Notes under the pieces: model-generated
Told to the model about the DNA's origin: nothing
Databases searched by the model: none
The model's input: the letters and a program-made list of their open reading frames with translations, nothing else
Shown: positions 7,212 to 14,800 of the stretch, one piece after another
Position numbering within the stretch: the first letter of the stretch is position 1
How the letters are laid out: each line of letters starts with the position of its first letter
Translations under genes and position numbers: made by a program
DNA from: a virus
Strand: one strand, 5' to 3'
Length of the DNA stretch: 23,109 bases
IMG/VR virus record: IMGVR_UViG_3300030106_000436
Location: 1-23,109 of that record

Positions 7212-7480
7212 GAAAAGAGCACAAGAACCCTAAAGGTGGATTAACTGCAAAGGGTCGAGCTTTTTTTAAAAGAACAGAGGGTTCTAATTTAAAAAGACCA
7301 TTGAAAAAAGGAACTTCACCGAGGCGAGTGAGCTTCGCTGCCAGATTTTCTGGCATGAAAGGACCTATGAAAGATGATAAGGGTCGCCCAACGAGGAAGG
7401 CACTAGCACTGAAGGCGTGGGGTTTTGGCTCAGTTGAAGCGGCTCGTAACTTTGCAAACAGACATAAGAAGAAAAAATGA
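7208..7480 (+). CDS. DUF6321-like small basic phage protein
   Basis: 90 residues, strongly basic. The pattern NPKGGLTAKGRAFF, then LKRPLKKGTSPRRVSFAARF, SGMKGPMKDDKGRPTRKALA and WGF matches a conserved phage family I know as DUF6321 (NPKGGLT..GR ... FAaRm ... GkPTr-alalk-WG), of unknown function. Coupled by ATGA overlaps at both ends. About 133 bases of the gene (7318-7450) are near 54 percent GC by hand count, far above the rest of the window, and use codons such as GCG, CGC and GAG/CGG-type runs that are rare in the neighbours. This suggests a different origin or a constraint on the RNA. A perfect inverted repeat lies inside it (7339-7355). Confidence 0.8.
   Translation: MRKEHKNPKGGLTAKGRAFFKRTEGSNLKRPLKKGTSPRRVSFAARFSGMKGPMKDDKGRPTRKALALKAWGFGSVEAARNFANRHKKKK
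7339..7355 (+). other. Perfect 7-bp stem, 3-base loop inverted repeat inside a coding region
   Basis: TGCCAGA-TTT-TCTGGCA lies within the DUF6321-like gene, in its GC-rich part. As RNA it would form a tight hairpin with a 7-bp stem. No T tract follows, so it is not an intrinsic terminator. It could be an mRNA-processing or stability element, or simply the product of coding A-R-F-S-G. Confidence 0.4.
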
Positions 7481-7650
7481 GTAAAATAACAAATGTAAGA
7501 CTACCATCACCATCGCAAGAATATAATGTTCAGCAACAAAACGAAACTATTAGAGCAATAGAAACAATCGTTCTTACTCTTAATACAAGTTACACTGCTG
7601 AAGAAAATAAAGTTGTTATGGAGAGGTTTAACTTTTTTTTGAGTAACTAA
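7477..7650 (+). CDS. Small uncharacterised phage protein
   Basis: 57 residues from ATG 7477 to TAA 7648-7650. It reads MSKITNVRLPSPSQEYN at the start, continues with a polar helix (QQNETIRAIETIVLTL) and ends FNFFLSN. The LPSPS-Y opening followed by a short helix is seen in small phage genes located between tail and internal-protein genes. Coupled at both ends: ATGA with the DUF6321-like gene and TAATG with the next. Unlike its basic neighbours it is close to neutral. Function unknown. Confidence 0.7.
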   Translation: MSKITNVRLPSPSQEYNVQQQNETIRAIETIVLTLNTSYTAEENKVVMERFNFFLSN

Positions 7651-8018
7651 TGTCAACTAATACATACACAAACGCAAAAGCAAAACTGCGTGGTAATACA
7701 ACTGTTTACACTGCACCATCTACTGGAACGTCTATTATTAAATCTATTCGTGTTACAAACACAGATCAAAACGTAGACAATGAAATAACACTAAGTGTAA
7801 CAGATAGTTCAAGTGTAGAATTTATTTTAGAAATAAATAGAGTAATACAAAAAGGTAGTTCACAAGAATTACTAGCAACAGGTAATATGTTGATTGATTC
7901 AGCAGATTCTTCTGTTGCATCAACTGGTCCGATAATTTTAAAATCATCGGAAATTTTAAAAGCAACGACAACAGGTAGTGATATACATCTTGTTGCATCA
8001 ATATTGGAGATGACATAA
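7650..8018 (+). CDS. Small beta-rich virion-type protein
   Basis: 122 residues with alternating Thr/Ser/Val/Ile strands and no Cys. Landmarks are LRGNTTVYTAPSTGTSIIKS, IRVTNTDQ, ITLSVTDSS, and a final ILKATTTGSDIHLVASILEM. I recognise this layout (YTaP..TTSI-KSI-vtN ... EILKA...lh-v-S-LE) as a small beta-sandwich protein common in marine podovirus- and siphovirus-like phages, usually next to tail or head-completion genes. A structural role is therefore likely, but the exact position in the virion is unknown. The start and stop codons overlap the neighbours by one base each (TAATG). Confidence 0.75.
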   Translation: MSTNTYTNAKAKLRGNTTVYTAPSTGTSIIKSIRVTNTDQNVDNEITLSVTDSSSVEFILEINRVIQKGSSQELLATGNMLIDSADSSVASTGPIILKSSEILKATTTGSDIHLVASILEMT

Positions 8019-8491
8019 TGGCTGGCATTGGCGACTTAATAGATATGGTAAAAGGTGTCTTTAGTGATAAAGAAAAACCAGAAAGAATAACAAGAGGTAA
8101 GTATACCTTTAGTGAAGCAGAGTATGAAAAAATGTTTAACTTTCTTTATGAGAAAGGATTTGATTCAGATCAAATAGATCAAATACTTTCTGGTGAAGTA
8201 GATCAAGAAGACTTAGTGCCATCAAGACAAAAGAGGGATGACGAGGGTAATCTGTATGTAGAACCTGGAGCTTTCAAAGGTGCAAAGGGTGGCATAGCAG
8301 ATTTAAGAAAAGGTGGTATGTCTTTAGGTCCAGGTACAGAAACGTCAGATGATATACCAGCAATGTTATCAGATGGTGAGTTTGTTCTAACTGCTCGTGC
8401 TGTAAGAGGTATAGGTGGAGGTTCTAGAAAAAAAGGTGCTGAAGTTCTATATGATCTTATGAAAGAAGCAGAGGACAGTGTTAGAAGTTAG
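8018..8491 (+). CDS. Phage protein with 'DIPAMLSDGEFV' motif
   Basis: 157 residues. The N-terminal half is acidic and helical (EKMFNFLYEKGFDSDQIDQI). The C-terminal half has GAKGGIADLRKGGMSLGPGT and then SDDIPAMLSDGEFVLTARAV with RGIGGGSRKKGA. The SDxIPAxLSDGEFV-xAxAVR motif is widespread in phage late proteins and is often fused to larger virion proteins; here it stands in a small separate gene. The motif's role is not established to my knowledge. The KGGIA element resembles the C-terminus of the 402-residue protein at 21096. It overlaps the next gene by 14 bases. Confidence 0.8.
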   Translation: MAGIGDLIDMVKGVFSDKEKPERITRGKYTFSEAEYEKMFNFLYEKGFDSDQIDQILSGEVDQEDLVPSRQKRDDEGNLYVEPGAFKGAKGGIADLRKGGMSLGPGTETSDDIPAMLSDGEFVLTARAVRGIGGGSRKKGAEVLYDLMKEAEDSVRS

Positions 8492-8903
8492 AAAACCAGA
8501 AGAAAAAGATTTAGCAGATTTACTGTATTTACTCTTAAAATTTAGAGAAGAGTTTGCAGATACGTTTCCACAAGCGAATATTCGTAAAGTGGCAATAGAA
8601 ATAGATAACCATTTTAAAAATGGATTTATTACCAACGCTTACAAAGATGGTAAACTTATAGGAAGTATAGGAGCTTATGAAAGTCCTTGGTGGTTCTCAG
8701 ATGAAACCTTTGTTGCAGAAACATGGTTTTATGTTTTGCCAGATCACAGAGATTTTACAGTGGCAAAAAAATTAATACAAAAAATTAAAAATTACGCAAA
8801 AGGAAAAACAATACAAATACCAGTAAGTTCTGGAAAGGACACAGCTGCTTTGTACAAAAGGATGGGATTTAAGAAAATGGGCAATATTTGGAGGTACAAT
8901 TAA
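8478..8903 (+). CDS. GNAT-like acetyltransferase; positional counterpart of T7 gene 13
   Basis: 141 residues from a GTG start inside the previous gene. The pattern is that of a GNAT fold: beta strand LEVRKPEEKDLADLLYL, a helix, then GKLIGSIGAYE, TWFYVLPDHRDFTVAKKLI (motif A region), TIQIPVSS and the ending ALYKRMGFKKMGNIWRY. The usual Gly-containing acetyl-CoA loop (R/Q-x-x-G-x-G/A) is not intact: the equivalent RDFTVA has no Gly, so catalytic activity is doubtful. T7 gene 13, which lies just before the internal core genes, is also GNAT-related. This gene directly precedes three large ejection-type proteins, so a virion-assembly role is plausible. That is inference from order. Confidence 0.75.
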   Translation: MLEVRKPEEKDLADLLYLLLKFREEFADTFPQANIRKVAIEIDNHFKNGFITNAYKDGKLIGSIGAYESPWWFSDETFVAETWFYVLPDHRDFTVAKKLIQKIKNYAKGKTIQIPVSSGKDTAALYKRMGFKKMGNIWRYN

Positions 8904-9983
8904 ATGTGTTTTGGTAGCAAAATAGTAGAAACTCAAACGAGACAAGAACTGCCAGAGTTTATACAAAAAGAGGCAGAAAGAATTACAGGTCTTTCTCGTG
9001 CATTAACAGATCAAGGAAGACAATACGTTCCTTATGGTGGTGAAAGATTAGCACCACTTACAACAGAACAACAATTAGCGAGACAAGCATCTATTCAACA
9101 AGCAGGTGCGTTTGGTCCAGACTTACAAAGATCGAGACAATTTGCATTAGGTGCTGCTGCACCAATAACAGCTCAAGAAATCCAAAGATTCCAAAGCCCA
9201 TACACTCAAGCTGTTTTGCAAACTACTCTAGATGAATTGGATAGAAGACAACAAATAGCAGATCAAAGATTATCAGATCAAGCTGTAAGGTCTGGTGCTT
9301 TTGGTGGTGCTAGATTTGGTGTGCAACAAGCAGAATCACAACGTAATCTTAGAGATGTACAAGCTAGAACTGCTGCTGACATTAATCAAAGAGCTTTTCA
9401 ACAAGCATTACAACAAGCACAAGCACAAAGACAAAGAGAGTCACAGGCTGCTGGTCAGTTTGGTAATATTGCTGGTCAACAAATGCAACTTGGTTCTCAA
9501 GGTATTCAAGGTTTATTACAAGCAGGTCAACTAGGTCAAACACAAGCACAAGCTGGTAGAGACATAGCATTTGAAGATTTCCAAAGACAACAAAACTTTC
9601 CATTTGAGCAAGCAAGATTTGCAGCAGGTATTCTTGGTGGTATGCCACAACCTGTTACAACATTTACGCAACAACCAACAGCTGGCACAGGACAAAGACT
9701 TCTTGGTCTTGGTATTGCAGGTTTAGGTGCAGCTGGAGCTTCAGGACAGAGTTTAGGAGGCTTCTTTAGTGGATTTAGTGATATAAGATTAAAAGATAAT
9801 GTAAAATTAGTAGGTAAGTCACCTTCTAACATTAATATTTACACATTTAATTACAAAGGTAGCGATGACACATATCAAGGTGTAATGGCACAAGAAGTTC
9901 CTTGGGCATCTAGTTTACATGAAAACGGATATCTAATGGTCGACTATTCTAAAACAGATGTAGAATTTAGGAGATTAGCATAA
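8904..9983 (+). CDS. Gln/Ala-rich internal virion-type protein with C-terminal S74-like chaperone domain
   Basis: 359 residues. Residues 15-65 (ELPEFIQKEAERI ... YVPYGGERLAPLT) and the RSGAFGGARFGV element are common in ejection or internal virion proteins of marine phages. A long Gln/Ala/Arg-rich helical region follows, then a Gly-rich hydrophobic stretch (about 262-290). The last 68 residues start at S292 with SDIRLKDN and include NIYTFNYKGSDDTYQGVMAQ and VDYSKTDVEF. This is the Peptidase S74 / intramolecular chaperone signature, with Ser292 and Lys297 in the expected SDxRxK spacing, so self-cleavage before D293 is likely for the family. The domain is shorter than in endosialidase-type fibres. 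GGAGG (8890-8894) precedes the ATG. Position equals T7 gene 14. Confidence 0.8.
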   Translation: MCFGSKIVETQTRQELPEFIQKEAERITGLSRALTDQGRQYVPYGGERLAPLTTEQQLARQASIQQAGAFGPDLQRSRQFALGAAAPITAQEIQRFQSPYTQAVLQTTLDELDRRQQIADQRLSDQAVRSGAFGGARFGVQQAESQRNLRDVQARTAADINQRAFQQALQQAQAQRQRESQAAGQFGNIAGQQMQLGSQGIQGLLQAGQLGQTQAQAGRDIAFEDFQRQQNFPFEQARFAAGILGGMPQPVTTFTQQPTAGTGQRLLGLGIAGLGAAGASGQSLGGFFSGFSDIRLKDNVKLVGKSPSNINIYTFNYKGSDDTYQGVMAQEVPWASSLHENGYLMVDYSKTDVEFRRLA

Positions 9984-11845
9984 TGAAACAGTTTAAAGGT
10001 GGACTATACGCAAACTTAGGTAACTATAAATCTAGCTTACCACAAACAAAAATACTTAATAACTTTTTTAATCAGAACCCTGTAGGATATAAAAAGGGTG
10101 GAGAAGTAAAAGGTATTAAAGGTGTAAACTATTCTAGAATACCTGTTACTGGTGGCTTTATGGCTAACGCACAAGGTTTTCAAAATGGTGGTTCAGTATC
10201 TGCTTTTTATGGTAAAAGAGGACAAGCTATTAGACCAGGTAGATTAGAAGCTCCTTACATAGGAACATTAAGAACAAGAGGTGATGATGTAATTACTGAA
10301 AGTATGTTACCCCCTATAGATCGAGCTATGATTGGAAAAACAGGTCTATTTGGTATGTATCCACCTGCTACCGATGAAGACTTTATTTCTGCTGGAGCTA
10401 AACCTACTGAATTTTCTACTGCTAGAGAATCATATATAGCCTCACAACCAGAGTTAGGTGAAATAAGTAAAGAAAAACGTAAAGAAGAAAGAAAGCGTAA
10501 AAATATTGCTGATCTTAATAAATCTTCTAGAGAAAAATATGATGAAATGTTTGGTGAAGATTTCGGAGTAGGTGGTATTAATTCTTTAATAGATGATAAA
10601 AAACAAAAAAAATCTAAATTAAAAGATGCAGACGAAATTAAAGCAGATGTCGATGTTAATTATGAAGACGCATCTGGAATAACTGGAATAAGAGAAATTG
10701 AAAAACCAGACACTTCAAAAATAGATACAGACTTAGGAACTTCAGATGTTAAAGCTAAATTAGATGAAGAAGGTGTTTTTAAAACAAAAGACAAAGATAC
10801 TTTACTCGAAGAAATGTTTGATGGTAGTAAATTTGATAAAATATTAAATAAACAAGAGGAATTAACTAAAAGTTCAATAGATGCAATAAACAGAATAGGT
10901 AAACCATTTTACGATAAAGATGGTGAAGATGCTCCAGAGTGGGCAATGCCATTAATGATGGCTGGTCTTAAAATGGCAGCGTCTGATAATCCTAGTTTAC
11001 TTGGTGCTTTAGCAGAGGGTGGAATCTCTGGTATGGAAGAGTATGCTAAAAAACAAGCACAAAAAAGAGAAGATGCTAAAGATCAAATTGCACTTGAGAT
11101 GCAAAAAATGAACGCAATAATAAATCTTCAAAGTAAAGATATAGATGTTGCAACTGATTTTGCAAAAGTAGAAAGTAATGTTAATACAAAAGCATTTGAA
11201 CTTGCTTACGATGATTACTCTAAACAAAAAGATATGATTTTTAAAGCCATATTAAAAGATGCAGATTTTGACATGGAGAGTCAAAAATTTAAAACACAAT
11301 CTGAAATAGCATTGTTAGAATTAGATCAAAGGTATGACATAGCTATAGCACAGTTAGACAAAGATTATCAAATTCTGTTAGATAGAAGAAGTGAATTTAA
11401 GTCTGAAATTGAATTTAAAAATAAACAGCTAGAAATAGAATCTGTTAAAATTTACAACGAGAATATAAAACACGAAAATTTACTAGAATTAGAAAAAGTT
11501 ACTGAGGGTAAAGTTACTACTATCTTTATGCCAGATGCTGATGGTAACATGAAAGAGTATAGAGTAAGAAATTACTATGACTTTGATAAAGGAGAGTTTG
11601 AAACCGACATTATTGGTATAGCTCCTCCAGATCAAGATGTGATTGATGACCTTTCTGTAAGAATAAAAGAAGAAATACTAAATAGTAAAACAGTAACTAT
11701 TGGTGGTGAGACATTCGATGTATCCACTATGTTACAAGATGGTGATTTCTTAGCTATTGAAGACTTAGTTTCTAAAAAAGTAGAACAAGTTATTAAGGAT
11801 AAATATTCTACAGGAGATGATGTAAGAGATGCATTAGAGGAGTAG
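9983..11845 (+). CDS. Internal virion / ejection-type coiled-coil protein
   Basis: 620 residues. The N-terminus has FKGGLYANLGNYKSS, a YKKGGEVKGIKG element and MANAQGFQNGGSVSAF, ending in a TRGDDVITESMLPP segment. Residues about 130-300 are Lys/Asp/Glu-rich and probably disordered. About 318-355 is a hydrophobic Gly/Ala/Met block (WAMPLMMAGLKMA, LLGALAEGGISGMEEYA), a conserved feature of such proteins. From about 355 to 505 there is a long coiled coil, then a beta-rich C-terminal part. It lies between the S74-bearing protein and the 2280-residue protein, as gene 15 lies between 14 and 16 in T7, so a DNA-ejection role is likely. The start overlaps the previous stop (TAATG) with AGGAG upstream. 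No enzyme motif seen. Confidence 0.75.
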   Translation: MKQFKGGLYANLGNYKSSLPQTKILNNFFNQNPVGYKKGGEVKGIKGVNYSRIPVTGGFMANAQGFQNGGSVSAFYGKRGQAIRPGRLEAPYIGTLRTRGDDVITESMLPPIDRAMIGKTGLFGMYPPATDEDFISAGAKPTEFSTARESYIASQPELGEISKEKRKEERKRKNIADLNKSSREKYDEMFGEDFGVGGINSLIDDKKQKKSKLKDADEIKADVDVNYEDASGITGIREIEKPDTSKIDTDLGTSDVKAKLDEEGVFKTKDKDTLLEEMFDGSKFDKILNKQEELTKSSIDAINRIGKPFYDKDGEDAPEWAMPLMMAGLKMAASDNPSLLGALAEGGISGMEEYAKKQAQKREDAKDQIALEMQKMNAIINLQSKDIDVATDFAKVESNVNTKAFELAYDDYSKQKDMIFKAILKDADFDMESQKFKTQSEIALLELDQRYDIAIAQLDKDYQILLDRRSEFKSEIEFKNKQLEIESVKIYNENIKHENLLELEKVTEGKVTTIFMPDADGNMKEYRVRNYYDFDKGEFETDIIGIAPPDQDVIDDLSVRIKEEILNSKTVTIGGETFDVSTMLQDGDFLAIEDLVSKKVEQVIKDKYSTGDDVRDALEE

Positions 11846-11848
11846 TAC

Positions 11849-14800
11849 ATGGCTTCACCTTTAGATAATCTATTACAAAGATTTCCAAAATTAGGTAGTT
11901 TTTCTGTACCTTTTTTTGCAAGAACTTTGTATGATGATAATTTTGAAAACGTAAAAGATGAATTTGCAACTCCAGAAGATTACATAGAGTTTTTATTACA
12001 AAAAGAAAAAAAACAACCAGAAGATATTAATCGTTTTGGTAGAAGAATAACTCTTGAAGAACCACAAAGAGAAGAAGATGCAAGTATACTTGGTACTATA
12101 CCAGATGCTTTTGAAGCAGGTTTACGAGGAATACAAGCTACAGGTAGAGGTATTACTGGTGGTATTGCAGGATTGTTTGGAGACGAACAAGAACAACAAG
12201 AACAACTTGCATTAGCACGTCAATCTGAAGCTCTAGCTGCACAAGCTATTGAAGACAATATTACAAGTTGGAGAGACATTGGTGGTATTGGTGATTTAGC
12301 ACGATATACAATACAAAGATTCGGTGAATCATCACCTTATCTTGTTGCAGGTATATCTGGTGGTTTAGCTGGTGGTGCTGTGGGTGGTCCTATAGGTGGT
12401 ATTGTCGGAGCTACAGCAGCTTTGACTCCTTTGTTTTTTGGACAAAATGTTTTAAGACAATCTGAAGAAGTTAGAGAAGGTAGAAAAGAAGAGATTAATG
12501 AAGTTTATGCTGCTGCATCTGCACCAGTACAAGCTGCATTAGATGCTGTTTTATTTAGAGTTTTAGGATTAGTTGGTAAACCTCTAAATTTACTACAAAC
12601 ACCTGCAAGAGGTATTTTTGGTAAAGCACTTAGAGGTGGATTAACAGGTGTTCCTACAGAGGCAGTAACAGAAGTAGGACAACAATTTATTGAAAGACTA
12701 CAAGCTGGTTTATCTTTAGATAGTGAAGATGCATTAAGAGAGTATGAAGAAGCAGCAGTTGCTGGTGGATTACTTGGTGGTGTAGTTGGTGGTGTATCTG
12801 GACCATTAACACAACCTAGTGCTACTACTTTAGAGAGAGAACTTTCACAAGTTACAGAAGAGGCTAAAAAACAAGGCACAACTGTAGCACCAGAAGTAGA
12901 AGAAACTTTAGAAGTAGAACCAGAAGAAACTATAGAAACTACACCTGTTGACAGACCTACTGTTCCTCCTCGTGCAGAACCAGAGGCATTAGAAACCGAA
13001 ACTGTATCTAATCTACAAGAACAAGGTAGAGAAGATGGTAACAAATTGTTCATTGGTGATATGCTTACTAAGAAATTACAAAGCATTATTGATACACAAG
13101 GTGAACAAGCTGCAAAAGAATATTACAAAGGTTACACAGAAACTGCAAAAACAAGATTTGAACCACCATCTTTTGAAAGAGCTTCTAGAGAAGTTAAAAA
13201 ACCTATTACTGCACCACAGATAGGACAAAAAAGATTTGCTGTAGACAAGGTAAATACAGATCAGTTTGAAGCTGGTGAAGGTTTTGTTGTAAGAGATAAT
13301 AGATTAAACGGACAAGACTCACTTGCATTTAGAACTCAAAAAAATGCAGAAGATTATATACAGTCACAAGGAGACCCAGACTTAACAGCAGAGGATGTTA
13401 CCATACCTCCAAAGCCAGCAGAGGGCACAACTTGGGATTCTAAAAAAGGTCAGTGGGTAGACCAGTTTGAAGGTCAAAGAGGTAAAGTACCTGCTAAAAA
13501 GGTAACTATAAAAGAAAAAAGAATACCTATTAATATCACTGATCTTACTGCAAAAGAACAACGTAAAGTAGACTACTATAGAAACACAAAGAACTTTAGA
13601 AAAGATAGAGAAAAATATCCTAATACTGATCTTAAAGAAATGATCGACTCTGGTGTAGTGCCAGCAGACGCAAGACTTGTAGAAAACTTAACAAACAAAC
13701 AACAAGTATTACTTAAAAATAGAAGAAAAACTAAAAAAGATCAGTTCTGGACTACAGATAAAGAACTTGAAAGTCTTGGTGTTGTACCTGTTAATGAAAA
13801 AGCACAAAGTGTTTTAGCTAAACAGAGAGAAGAAAGACAGTTAGAAAATCAAAACTTTAAAGTTGATTTTGAAGTTGCACTAAAAGAAGATGGTCGTTTC
13901 CAAGTTAACAAACTTTTAAGAGATCAAGATACTAATAATGTTGTACAAGAAGTTCCAGACAGTATTTTTACAGACGAAAATGTTGCTGGTAGACGACTAA
14001 GAGATTTACAACAAGAGGCGGGCACACCAGGAGAAGAAGTTGATATAACTGCTGGTAAACCTGTTATAACACTAGCAGAATTAAAAGCTAGGGATAGAAG
14101 TGATAAAAAAATATTGTCTTCTGTTACAGAAGTTATCGAAAAAGAAATAGCTAAAATAGCAGGACCAGAAACAGGCGTTGCATTTGTTACAGAAAATATA
14201 GTAGCACCAGAGGGTTCATTTGGTTTTACATCTAATGATGCTACTGTTAATAATGTAGAGGGTTTCTACGATAGAAGTAATGATGTTATTTATTTATCTT
14301 TATTACAAACAGAAAAGTTATTTCAAGCTGGCAGATTAAATGAACTAGTATCACATGAGTCTTTTCATGCCCTACAAAGAACAATTAAAAACGCAAAAAA
14401 AACAGGTATATTTACTAAAAAAGAACAAGACACTTTAAACACTGCTTTTCCAGAAGGTAATGTAGATAGTTTACCAGAGTATACAAAACAAACTCTAGGT
14501 ACAGATGTGATGCAAATGTTAAGAGATCGTCATAGAAACAATGTTCTTAACACAGAAGAGTTACAAGCGTATGTATTCCAAGCATGGAACGCACAAAGAA
14601 CAGCAGGTAAAAGAGCACCTGTAGGTAATATTGTACAAAGAGCTTTTAATAAGATTGCAAACCTATTTGCAAAAACTAAAAACTTTTTATCTGGTAAAGG
14701 ATTTAATACTTACGAGTCTATCTTCGAAGCTGCTGCAACTGGTGAGGTTGCAAGAAGAGGTACAACAGGAACAAGAGAAGAGGCTGCGGCTAGAGGTGAA

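Noticed and set aside
12505-13086. 193-residue minus-strand frame inside the giant gene
   Set aside because: Ser/Pro/Thr-rich, typical antisense of Glu/Gly/Ala-rich coding sequence; the plus frame is continuous and has recognised domains.
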